DNA from: Quillaja saponaria | Taxonomy: Eukaryota; Streptophyta; Magnoliopsida; Fabales; Quillajaceae | NCBI GenBank assembly: GCA_029379385.1 | Contig: CM055610.1 | Span: forward strand, 20,485,422 to 20,549,421 | Reading direction: 5' to 3' | Length of the DNA: 64,000 nt | Shown here: positions 24,641 to 35,989 of the stretch, piece after piece | How the letters are laid out: each line of letters opens with the position of its first letter | Numbering within the stretch: position 1 is the first letter of the stretch | Position numbers and translations under genes: made by a program | Notes under the pieces: model-generated | Told to the model about the DNA's origin: nothing | Seen by the model: the letters and a program-made list of their open reading frames with translations, nothing else | Databases searched by the model: none

Positions 24641-26714
24641 TGTTCTGGTTTTCCCTATTATTGTGTATTAATTATTTAACCATCAAGAATGAACAAATGT
24701 CTTCTCTTTTCCAACAATGAATTAAGATCCATTATATGTTTTCTTCTTCAGTGTCGTAATAGATTCTGTTGTAAGTAAAGTAGGAAATGATATTGTAAAT
24801 TTACCAGAACTTGAGAATGCATGTTTGAATCTGCTATGTGGATATACAGGAAAACGGGGCAATAAAATTGTTCTAGCTGTGTTAAATATATGATCCTTCA
24901 TCCTAGTGAGAGAGAGTGGACAATGATAATAGTCTCATAGCTGCTTATAGTAGAACAATACAATACATCAATTGAAGATCTAACTTTTTAACTATAAACT
25001 AGATTTTTCTTCTCAAAGAACAATACAATACAACAGCTGAGATGGGAAAAGAAGAAAAGCAAAACTACTTCCATGTACTGGAATAGTCATCGTCCACCTT
25101 CAATCTCAAATGTGATATGAAATGTATTTTTATCAATTGATTATTGATTTATTATATTAACTTCATCAACTGGCTTAGTGCTACGCCACTTAGGGGAACG
25201 ATTAGCCGGGAACTTCCTGAACCTTCGGGCACTCACTCCTTTAAAAACTTCTAATTAATTTATGTTTAATATTAATTAAATAATCTATTTATTTATAATT
25301 TTATTTAATTATTTATTTTGTTTGAGGATCAATTAAATTAATTTTATAAAAATAGAAATGAGAAATCTCATTTAAAAAAGAGTTAGACTATTCTTAATTT
25401 TATAAAATATAAAAGTCAGAACAAAAAACTAATCATTTCATAGACTATTAGTAATTTGAATGAATTATCATCCGGTATACCAAACTACCTCTGAGTTCTC
25501 CCGAATATGTGGAAGACCAGACAAAGGCCAAAATGTGGTGCTAACAATATTGAGTGCATGGGGAATGTCTGTTCAATATTAGAAAAAAAGAAATTGGCAA
25601 ATGATCAAGTCAATCGAGTCTGAGTCGTCTATCAACTATGTGCATATACGAATTGATGAACTGAAAAGAAATTAAGAATGGTTCAAACAAAACATCAACT
25701 TGAGAACTTAATGTAATTGTGGTCCTTGTGGAAATTGTATATGTCTTCATCGATTATTAAAAGTTAAAACACATGTCTTACCAGAAGACTTTGTGCATTT
25801 CAAGTTGTGTTTATTTAATTCTCTTTTCTTAATTAGTTAAGCTTATTCGTAGTCCTAAACACCTCAATCATTGAATAGAAATAAATAATGTAATATTTTC
25901 TCAACCTGCACTACAAATATAAAAAGAAAGCTGCCAAATTAAACTTGGTCATGGTTATAAACCATATAATAATAAAACAAAATAGAGAAAAGAAAATTAA
26001 TAACATTTCCAACAAATAATCACTTAGAATGTTACCTAATTATTTTTCACATAAATGGATTGAAGATAGAAAAAGGAAACAGAAAGTAGTTACTGGTACA
26101 GAATTACACAGTTTACAAATTCACAATTCCCCTATCTAATTGTCATTTTGATACAATATTGAACCGTCAAAAATGAATTTATCTCCCCAGAAAAACAAAA
26201 CAGATACAAAAGAAATTCTTATTCGTTATAGTGCAAGAATCATCTCCCATCATCCAGTGACAATATTACATGATTTCTCAAACTGTCATACTCTGCAGTT
26301 ATGTAGCTAGTGTCAGCAGAGTTGAAAGGATTGGATGCCAGAGCAAGCAAGTGCTCAGTCTCTTCTTGATTGGAATCAAAATTAACCCATGGATGCTTCT
26401 CTGTCCTCCTTATTCCTTCTAACTCCATTGCCAATTCTTTCATACTAGGCCTTTCTTCCCCCTTCATTCTTAAGCACCTTATAGCAAGCATAGCCACTTC
26501 CCTTAGCTGATCCATATTTTCTTCATTCACTATTCCACTCTCAAGAACATCAAACAAGTGATCCTCTTTCCAGGAAGAAATGAAATACATTGCTAGACTT
26601 CTTTCCGCTTCTGGCCTATTGAATGATAGTGCTTTCCTTCCTGTTAATAGCTCAACAAGTACCACTCCAAAGCTATATACATCACTTTTTTTCAGTCAAT
26701 TGGCTTGTCAGCAT
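24240..26714. repeat. Segmental duplication, copy 1 (partner 42187-44654)
   Basis: Read by eye, this 2.5-kb block is collinear and nearly identical with 42187-44654. Both start CACAAAGTAATATTGG, run through the A-type ectodomain remnant, the spacer and the C-terminal half of a B/D-type kinase exon, and end at TTGGCTTGTCAGCAT. The main difference is about 60 extra AT-rich bases here near 25256-25318. Its right end coincides with the left end of the hAT element. Confidence 0.85.
24641..26239. other. Spacer within the WAKL cluster
   Basis: No intact gene is seen. Near 25090-25120 sits a short tail matching the C-terminus of A-type WAKL genes. The rest is AT-rich flank shared with the duplicate at about 42620-44176 and, from about 25800, with 34240-34720. 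Confidence 0.6.
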
Positions 26715-27014
26715 CAAGGAACAAAGTTTCGTTTCGAGGGACCGTTTCGACAAGCCCAGAAACGGAAACGATTCGGGAAACAATATGGAAACGGCATGGA
26801 AACGCTAATTTTTTAGGAAACACATGGAAACATATAATAAAACACATATTATAGTAATTGGAAGTACCTAACATGAATAATTTAGTACATAGAGTACTAA
26901 TAAATACATATCAAATTAAAAATCATAACACAAACATAGTAATTCAAGAAAAATATTAAATTACAATCACATCCAACCAGCTGTGGAGTGTCTAGCAGGT
27001 GCATATCCAGAATA

Positions 27015-30000
27015 TTAAAATTGTCTAAGAGGAAATTGATAGTATTGTTCAACATAGCTACAATACTGATCATAACTCATGTGATGACAGAAATATGTCT
27101 CATATTCCCTCACATATTTCTGAAAATTTTCAATATTGTATCTAAAATTCTGAGTTTGTGTAGCAAAATGACCAAAGTGAGAAGATGATGATTGTGTATC
27201 ATATCCAGAAGATGCATCATAGCCAGAATTAGAGGATAATGAACCATAATTGAAATTAGAAGCATCATATCTAGATGGTTGAGACCCATATCCATAGCTA
27301 GAACTATAAGTTGAAAAATCATCTCTATGCATGTTAGTTCCACCCAAATGAAAAGAGAAAAAGTCTGAAGTCAAACTTTCAGCATCTACCATCACTGTAT
27401 CTCCATCATCTTGCATTTGACTTTCATCATTTCTTTTTTTCCTTCGACCATAATGCTTTTCATTTTCACTTAATGGTCGATACCCATGATCAGTATCTTG
27501 AGTACAATAATTAAATCGTTGCTCTTCAGTAAAGAATACTGCACCTGAACTTTGACCTCTGTTGCATTGTCCTCCATCTCCTTCATTATTACCTCCATCT
27601 CCACTATCACCACTATTATCACTACCACTTTTATCATCATCATCATCTTCTTATTCTTCTTCTTCAGTATCAACAGATATATACCTGGAACGATGTTGAG
27701 ATCCTCTCATTAAATTTTTAAACTCTTCATCATCAGCTATTTGGGTTCTTCTTGTTTGCGTTCCCATACCATGTGCTTGTGATTGATCTTGTGTGTCTGA
27801 CCAACGATTAGCAAAAGTGGCTAAATAAGCATTTGGCCTAGTTGGTTGGCCATGACCATCAAATTCATCCAATAATATATCTCCAGGATCATCTAACCAT
27901 TCAGAAATACCTTCATTATCTTCAAACACAGTGGTTAAATCTATTGCTTTGAAATCAACATTTTCCATACTTTTCTCTTTCATAATATGCTTCAATTTCA
28001 ACCTCATGTTGTATTGTGCATAAACAAGCCTCTCTAGTTTTTCATAGTTAAGCCGGTTACGTACTTTTGTGTGAATAAGAGCAAATGTACTCCAATTTCT
28101 TTCACACCCACTAGATGAACTTGTCTGTGACAATACTTTTAATGCAATCTTTCTCAAATTTGGAGCATCCGTTCCATACAAAAACCACCATTCAGCTGTG
28201 AAAAATATATTACTATTATACCATCAACTAAAAAATGTATTAATGAAATAAAGTTATTAAATAAGATCAAGTTACTTGGATCCGTTTTTTCTCTTCCTTT
28301 AACAGCTAGTCGACTTGAAAATCCATGCATGGCCTCTCGAAAAATTTTAACCTATTAGCAAATAAATTGTTAATTCTTAATAGCAACAAGTATAGATAAA
28401 ATTCAATACTATTGAATATTTCGTATTACCTTTGCTAGTGCATAAGAAGCTATTGTACTGCTTGGTTCGATTCTATTAACCACATCTTTAAGTGCACTTA
28501 TCAACTTTGGTTGATTCCCCAATATTTTCACTATATTGGTATGCAGGATTCAAGTAATATGCTATTTTGTTTTTAAAAAATGAAAATATAACATAAGTTA
28601 GAGATATGTTTAGAATATCAAGAAATAAGCAAAATCATACATAACTAGAATATATATTAATTACTTACCTGCTATATGAATACGAGATATTATCTGCTTC
28701 CGACAACGTTTATCAATGACATCAATATACTTTTTACAAGAATTTGGGGCAATTTCTTGTATTTGTTATTTTGCTTTTATCATTGCTGCATATACATATG
28801 GCATAGTTGCTAATTTCTCCCCATCAACCATTCTCAATGCTTTTGCAATTGGAGCAAGTATGCTAACAATTTTTTTAGCTCTTTCCCAGAACTTAGAATC
28901 CATAAGAGTTTGGCGAACTTTCTTCCCAATTGGATCCTTACTAGATGCACTCATTGCCCATTCATCTGAAGTCATCATTCTTTGTAAGCCATTCTTATGT
29001 TGTAGAAGACTTTCAAGAGTAATATAATTTGTGGCAAATCTTGTTTGAGCTGGCCGTATCAATTCACCTGTGTAATGTTACCTCATCAAATGAAGAACTT
29101 TTCCATGATTGTAAATGAAATTTGTGCACTTCTTTGCTTGCTCTAGAATAGGTGAAACACTTTTGAATTTCGCAAAGTCGTGTAATACCAAATCAAGAGA
29201 ATGTGCAGCACACGATGTCCAATATAAATGTGGTCTTCTATCCATCAATAACTCTGCAGCCCTTTTGTATGAAGATTGATTATCTGTGATAATTTGAACT
29301 ACATATTTTTCACCAATCTCTTGAACAACCTCATCCATCAACTGAAAAAGATAATTAGCATCCTTGTCAATTCCCGTTGTATTTACTGATTTGTGAAAAA
29401 CTGTCTTTCCATCACAATAAATCAAAAAGTTTGTTATTGACAAATGGGTTATAGATGTCCATCCATCACACATTAGAGTCACTCCATAAACCTCTCATTT
29501 CTTTTTAAATTCATCAATATATTCCTTCAATTCCTCTATCTCATCCTCCAAAATAGAACCACCCATTTCATAAGGAGTAGGCCCTTCAACTCCAACCCCT
29601 GCACGTGCAATTTCATCAATCATACACTGATAATATGGCCCTTGTGCTTTGTTAGGAGCAATATTTTGATAAATAAAGAATTTTCCAATAGTATGCTTTG
29701 CTGACTTTGCCCACTTTTTTGGATTCCACATGTTTTTCAACTTTTGTTGGTAAACATCTTGTTGCCTATATATGCTTGGATCTATCTCTTCTCTGCTTAG
29801 GCCTTTTTCTCTCCTAGTAAATTTTCAAAACCTTCTTTCACACTCTGAATACAACTTAAATTTCGAGTTCGTGTAGGCTCCATCCTTGGATGTGGAACTT
29901 GCCTATATCCTTGTTCTGCCATATATATATCATGTATTGATAAATTCGTTGCATATTGAAGATCTCGTCTTTCATGTATGCTCATCTCATCATCTGTGTC

Positions 30001-30372
30001 TTCAATATCTTCTTCTCTAATCCCTGCTCTTCTCCTTGTCCCGCTCATTAAATTTTCTCTCATCTCACCTCTTATTTCTTTTATTTTTTCATTCTCTTGT
30101 TTCTTTTCTCTCAAGTGCAATCTCACTTGTTTAGAAATTTCCACGGGACACTTCTCATACTTTGCCACATTTGGATAACCTCCAGCTAAATGTTGTTTGC
30201 CTCGAGCTATACCTCCTCCCTTAAGTTGCTTTCCACAAAAATTGTAAATTACTTGCTGACGATTATCACCTATTCTTTCAAAATACAACCATCCAATATC
30301 ATCAGCCCTTTTCTTTTTGGATCGTGGCTCTTCAATAGCCGGTTGTTTACCTTTTGAAGAAGAAGAAGCCAT
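27015..30372 (-). pseudogene. Degraded hAT transposase (BED, DUF659, hAT_C)
   Basis: Successive segments give a full hAT transposase order. At 30372-29797 is an N-terminus with a BED-type finger (NFCGKQLKGGGIARGKQHLAG), in which the usual first cysteine before NFC is Tyr. At 29740-28766 is DUF659 (MCDGWTSITHLSITNFLIYC, TSCAAHSLDLVLHDF, RPAQTRFATNYITLESLL). At 28181-27651 is the hAT C-terminal dimerisation region (SGCERNWSTFALIHTKVRNRL, YAQYNMRLK). A low-complexity Ser/Tyr/Gly tail ends at 27015. Lesions include a frameshift between 29797 and 29740, an in-frame TGA at 29495-29493 where the family has Trp, and an in-frame TAA near 29080-29078. The element is therefore non-autonomous in its present form. 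hAT transposases cut and paste DNA in the nucleus with an RNase-H-like fold. Confidence 0.88.
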
Positions 30373-30539
30373 CTTTTATTTTTAACTGTAAAAATATAAA
30401 CATGTAATCTAATTAAATTACACTAAAAATTTAAATAAATTAAATTGATAGGAAAAAAGATAATAATTGAAATTAAATCAAAAAAATTAAAATTATGTAA
30501 ATTACAATAGTTGCAAATTTATATAAATTAAATTGATAG

Positions 30540-31900
30540 AAAAAAATAATTAAAAAAATGTATTTTCTAATTAAGTCATATTTACTGATGTTATAGGATA
30601 ATAAATTTAAAAATTATTTTATAAATAATGCATGTCTACTAATGTTCTAAGTTAATGACCATATATAAATAATTTATATTTATTATTTTTTTCACTATTT
30701 TAAATGAATTATATAATAAATAATAATTGAAATTATATAAATTACAATAGTTGCAAATTTAAATAAATTAAATTGATATAAAAAAACAATTAAAAAATAT
30801 ATTTTCTAATTAAGTCATATTTACTAATGTTATAGGATAATAAATTTAAAAATTAATTTATAAATAATTCATGTCTACTAATGTTCTAAGTTAATGACCA
30901 TATATAAATAATTTATATTTATTGTTTTTTTTTACTATTTTAAAAATTAAACTAACATTAAATAAGAACCTCATTGTTTATGCTATCTATAAATAAATAG
31001 TAATAATTGAAAGCTTAAATAAATTATATAATAAAAAATTAGATAATAATTGAAATTAAATCAAAAAAATTGAAATTATATAAATTACAATAGTTACAAA
31101 TTTAAATAAATTAAATTGATATAAAAAAAATAATTAAATTTTTTTTTTCTAATTAAGTCATATTTACTGATTTTATAGGATAATGAATTTAAAAATTAGT
31201 TTATAAATAATTCATGTCTACTAATGTTCTAAGTTAATGATTATATATAAATAATTTATATTTATTATTTTTTCACTATTTTAAAAATTAAACTAACTTT
31301 AAAATAAAAACCTCATTGTTTATGCTATCTATGAATAAATAGTAATAATTGAAAGTTTAAATAAATTATATAATAAAAAATTAGATAATAATTGAAATTA
31401 AATCCAAAAAAAAATAATTGAAATTATATAAATTACAATAGTTGCAAATTTAAATAAATTAAATTGATATAAAAAATTAATTTAAAAAAAATATATTTTC
31501 TAATTAAGTCGTATTTACTGATGTTATAGGATAATGAATTAAAACTTAGTTTATAAATAATTCATGTCTACTAATGTTCTAAGTTAATAACTATATATAA
31601 ATAATTTATATTTATTATTTTTTTCACTATTTTAAAAATTAAACTAACTTTAAAATAAAAAACTCATTGTTTATGCTATCTATAAATAAATAGTAATAAT
31701 TGAAAGTTTAAATAAATTATATAATAAAAAATTAGATAATAATTAAAATTTTAAAAAAAATCTAATTAATTCATATTTACTAATGTTACATGTTAATGAC
31801 ACAAAAATTATTTTCTAACTTATTCATATTTATTAATATTCTAAGTTAATAAACATATATAAACAAATACTTATTATTATTTTTTCACTATTTTAACAAT
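30540..31900. repeat. AT-rich tandem repeat block in the hAT element (about 5 diverged copies)
   Basis: The word TTCTAATTAAGTCATATTT followed by TATAGGATAAT recurs near 30563, 30803, 31147, 31498 and 31764. Each is followed by TTCATGTCTACTAATGTTCT and TATATAAATAATTTATATTT. Spacing varies between about 240 and 350 bases because some units carry an extra AAATAGTAATAATTGAAAG segment. The block lies between the transposase start and the element's right end. Confidence 0.85.
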
Positions 31901-33536
31901 TAACTTAATTGTAAAATAAAAAGCTATATATTGAATATATATTTGAATTTATTGTCAAAACAAGGAAAAGAAAAAAAAAGTAAAAAAAAAATTGATTAAC
32001 AGATTTTAAGCCCAAGCCCAATATACTAATTACAAACAAAAAAAAAATAAAAATAAATTATACTCATAAAAATGCAGAGTTGCACCTTGGTCTCTGCCTC
32101 TTCTCTCTCTGGTCTCTGCTTCTTCTCTCCAACGACTTTTCTCTCCAACGACGTCTCTGCAACTGTAAGTCTGCAACTCTTTCTTCTTCAACTTCGTCTG
32201 CAACTGTCTAAAATTCACACCCAATCGACTCCAGCTCCTACAAGAGAATCGTCTCTCTCACTCCTGCGAAGTGCAAGCCCTCCCATCATCTTCTTCAAAA
32301 ACAGATGAGTATAGAGTCCTTCAATTATCTATTGCATTTTTTTTTTCAAATTTGTCCACTTTTGCTTTTGCTTTTTCTTTTTCTTCCCCTTTTCGTACCT
32401 ACAAACCTGCAATTTTGGAATTTTGTTACTTTTGTGTCGATCCGTTTCGATTGGAAACGGTGGAATTGGCTCCGTTTCCACCGACACTACAAATTTTCGT
32501 TTCTATGTACGTGATTCGTTTCCATGTGTGTGGAAACCGAATCGATTCGCCCGTTTCGAGCGAATTGACACGAAATTTTGTTTTTTGACTGTAGACTCTT
32601 AGGAGATGGGAACAGAGGTACCTTGACAGCCCCTAGGAAGGTATGGGTTTCCCTTAAAACCTTCTTTGCACTCACAACGGTACCCGGATCCATTGGTTGA
32701 GTTCGAACATTTGGTGTTCGGCCCTTTGCACGCATACTTTGTGGTATTTTGCTTAGCTATTTCACAAGTCTCGTCGCCAATTGCCCAGTCAAACACCATT
32801 GGAACCATTTCTTTGGGTAGATATTGAAGATTATCATAGGAATATTTGTACCAGCCTCGTTCAACAACAAAAGCATAGCTGCAATTATTGATGTCCCATA
32901 CATTTGTATGGTTATTAAAGCTATATGCTTCAATACTAATGTTGTTCATTCCACGCGGTATGTCTACCTGGCAACACCCAATTCCAGAACAATTCCCCTT
33001 ATTGGTTTCCAGATCAGGGGTATTGCGATTACATCTTGATAAGCAACCAGTGGAGGACTTCCCATTGTCTTGGAAACTATTAAGGTACCCGTAAGTGTCA
33101 CAACCAACAGCGACAAACTTGTTTTCTGTGCTAGAAACAGTATGCGAGGCCGTTCGTAGTTTGGCGGACACGGAGGACTTGAAATGACCAGACTGGTAGT
33201 AACACTTTCGGGCTACAAACATCTGAATCTTCAGTTGACCTTGAAGACTAATGCTTATGACTTTGAGATTCCCTCTCATTAGTGCGGTATGTGTGGTGGT
33301 GGTGTTACAATTGAGAAGAAAATCTGGGTTCCGGGAACACTCTTCGGTTGTGCCAAAGGGATATGGAACTTTTACATCTCCACACGAGTCAGAGCAGCCA
33401 GGAAGGGCTAAACCTCCTACAGATGCCACAATTGCTAATACAATCACCAAAAGCAGAATGATTATTTCACCCATTCCATAAAAGCCCATGACTTCAGATA
33501 GGCTTTCTCTCAAACAGGATATGGCTTCTTTGTTTA

Positions 33537-33640
33537 TTTTTGCAGTTAGAGAAATTGTTCATATATATATATAGATGTTGGTTCTTCTATGGAAGGAGAA
33601 ACAATTCCAAGAACCCAGTAGTGGTGCCTAAATGTTTTGC
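33537..33640 (-). promoter_or_regulatory. Conserved WAKL upstream block, copy B
   Basis: GGTTCTTCTATGGAAGGAG and neighbouring words, read on the plus strand upstream of the exon-1 start, are shared with copies D (46680-46790) and F (54360-54460). This is the putative 5' leader or core promoter of the B/D/F lineage. Function is inferred from conservation and position. Confidence 0.45.
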
Positions 33641-34722
33641 GTGTTATTAGTCTAGTCTTTGTACTCCTTTCGTGGAAATTATTAGAGAATTTTTAGTTGG
33701 ATATTTAAAGTGTATTGGTGGTACAATGTTATTGACGTAGCGTATAATAGGTCCACCAAAAAGAAATTGAAAAAGTTCAATGGGAACATAATAATTGCAC
33801 ATTTTACTTTGTTTTTTACAAATTATTTTACTATTTCATTCTATGAGATTTATTATTTTATTTTAATAGTATTAATTTACCAAAAAAATATTAAACTGAC
33901 ATGATATTAAAATATTAATTAATGCGTCTATATATTTGATGTGTCACTTATTATTCTCTAAATAATAATATTATATATTGTGAATTGTTAAAATTTTGAA
34001 ATATATTTTGTTACATAAAATTTTGATTTAAATATGTAAATAATTTTTAAAAACTTAGTCAAAAGTGATTTTGAATTCTTCACCAAGCATGTACTGAAAT
34101 CACGTTTTGGAATCCAAAACGCGTAACACACGAAGACTCCACTGCTCAACCAAACTGGGCCTAGCAATATCCTAAATGGGGCCTAGCTATATCATAAACT
34201 GGGCCAGTGTATGTCTACATCGATTGAAGACTTTGTGCATATCAAGTTGAGTTTACTTAATTCTCTTTTCTTCGTTAGTTAAGCTCATTCCTAGTTCTAA
34301 ACACCTCAATCATTGAATAGAAATAAATAATGTAACATTTTCTCAACCTGCATTGAGTTGGTCAGCCGCACTTCCAAAGGTAAATTCTGCTTACTACAAA
34401 TATAAAAAGAAAGCTGTCAAACTTAACTTGGTCATGGTTATAAACCATATAATAATAAAACAAAATAGAGAAAAGAAAATTAATAACATTTCCAACAAAT
34501 AATCACTTAGAATGTTACCTAATTATTTTTCACATAAATGGATTGAAGATAGAAAAAGGAAACAGAAAGTAGTTACTGGTACAGAATTACACAGTTTACA
34601 AATTCACAATTCCCCTATCTAATTGTCATTTTGATACAATATTGAACCGTCCAAAATGAATTTACCTCCCCAGAAAAACAAAACAGATACAAAAGAAATT
34701 TTTATTCGTTATAGTGCAAGAA
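33641..34722. other. Spacer between WAKL copies B and C
   Basis: There is no gene. AT-rich sequence extends to about 34230. From about 34240 it is near-identical to the 3' flanks at 25800-26239 and 43740-44176, marking the third copy of the WAKL downstream region. Confidence 0.6.
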
Positions 34723-34924
34723 TCATCTCCCATCATCCAGTGACAACATTACATGATTTCTGAAGCTGTCATACTCTGCAGTTATGTTGCTAGTGTCAGC
34801 AGAGTTGAATGGATTGGATGCCAAAGCAAGCAAGTGCTCAGTCTCTTCTTAATTGGAATCAAAATTAACCTATGGATGCTTCTCTGTCCTTCTTATTCAT
34901 TCTAACTCCATTGCCAATTCTTTC
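34240..34924. repeat. Third copy of the WAKL 3'-flank/C-terminal segment
   Basis: Collinear with 25800-26450 and 43740-44390. It includes the kinase C-terminal codons and is interrupted at 34924 by the Copia insertion, continuing at 40512. Confidence 0.8.
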
Positions 34925-35985
34925 TGTTGGGGAATCAGCACAGCTCTGATACCAGTTGTTGGGCAATCAGCACAACTCTCATACCATTTGTTGAGAAATT
35001 GGTGGAACTTTGATTCAACTTGTTAGGAATCATCATTATTCTCCGACACCTCTTGTTGGGATTACATAGCAGAATAATTCAATTGACCATCAAGCCACAA
35101 GAATAAATTCAATGAGCAAGAAGAATAACAATACTAGATTTACGTGAAAAACCCTCTAAAGTCAAGGAAAAAATCACTAGACAAACTCCGACAAAATTCT
35201 TCCACTATTATAATTATAGCAGGTACACAGAGGTACACATCATCCCTATTTACTACTAGAGGTACACAAGTCATCCTTAGTTACTACTAGATGCACATAA
35301 ATATCATCAAAGTGAATAACCTAGTATATAAATTTCTCCAAAAATAGTGACCCACAACACTTAACCTGGAATGAGTATTTCCTCACTATTTTTGATCTCT
35401 CACACATACTCGCTCTCACTTTGGAATCTCACAGTGCACACATTGCATTGTTATTAGGCAGCTATTTGCTTGTCTTCCGGTGCTCATGCACCTACCCAGA
35501 GCATCAAGAGAACAACATTTCTCTTTCTCTGTCTGGGGAGCCCCAAGAGAAAAACTCCTCACATTTTTCTCTCTTCTTCTTAGCTCTTTGTGCCTTGGCC
35601 TTGTTGGCCTTGGCTCTCCTAGCCTTTCATTCGGCACTTTTGCTTCTCTGCATCTTGCACCTTTATTTATAAGTGCAGAATCCTACTACTTTTCTTAGGT
35701 AAGAAAGGTGTGAATGGCTTAGCTACCATACACCAACAATGATTGCCAAAGTCTAAGAAGGTGGCTATAGCAGCCAAAAAAGTTGCCCAATTGAAGAATA
35801 AATTCTTTAAACTTGGTGATTGATGGCTACCATATTCTTCTTTTGTTGCCACCATTTTCTTCTAGCTTTCTCATTCCTTTGCAGACCATTTGTTAGAAAT
35901 TTACTGTCATCTACAACTGTATATTTCATCCATTACTCCACCATCTGTGGCACTTCTCTATGGAGTAGAAATTAGTGTTTGATCA
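34925..35985 (-). repeat. Left (3') LTR of the Copia element
   Basis: Collinear with 38161-39309 from TGTTGGGGAATCA through to GCAGACCATTTG. The left LTR has an extra roughly 31-base tandem unit at its outer end (three TGTTGgg-type starts at 34925, 34957 and 34989, versus two in the right copy). Its inner end is shortened relative to the right LTR, so the exact inner boundary is uncertain. Confidence 0.75.
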
Positions 35986-35989
35986 ATAA

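Larger units (their letters stand above)
26715..32587 (-). mobile_element. hAT-superfamily DNA transposon (5.9 kb) inside WAKL copy B
   Basis: The left terminus CAAGGAACAAAGTTTCGT and the right terminus, read on the minus strand as CAAAAAACAAAATTTCGT, match at 15 of 18 positions. Both ends carry clusters of GGAAAC/GAAACG words as subterminal repeats. A degraded BED-DUF659-hAT_C transposase lies between them on the minus strand, followed by an AT-rich tandem-repeat block and a CT-rich leader-like segment (32070-32310). The flanking 8-mers (GTCAGCAT and ACTGTAGA) do not match, so there is no target-site duplication. The flanks belong to distant points of the same WAKL gene model, so sequence was lost during or after insertion. 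Confidence 0.88.
26240..33513 (-). pseudogene. WAKL copy B: wall-associated kinase-like gene split by a hAT transposon
   Basis: Exon 1 is complete at 33513-32622. It has a signal peptide (IIILLLVIVLAIVASVGG), a GUB_WAK galacturonan-binding domain (CGDVKVPYPFGT, LNCNTTTT, CCQVDIPRGMNNISIEAYSF, NCSYAFVVERGW) and a first EGF module (YRCECKEGFKGNPYLPRGCQ). The donor is CAAG/GTACC. The hAT element 26715-32587 begins 35 bases later. What remains beyond it is the C-terminal half of the kinase exon (26714-26240: [20 protein letters not shown] to LDDGR-stop). Compared with copy D, the stretch from the first intron through EGF_CA exon 2, the transmembrane region and the kinase up to [12 protein letters not shown] is missing, about 1.1 kb. 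The residual kinase also carries one extra T near 26685-26693 (seven T where D has six), a frameshift. No functional receptor is possible, though exon 1 could still encode a secreted ectodomain. Confidence 0.9.

Noticed and set aside
26700..32600. An 8-bp target duplication around the hAT element
   Set aside because: The flanks GTCAGCAT and ACTGTAGA do not match, and the WAKL alignment shows a deletion instead.
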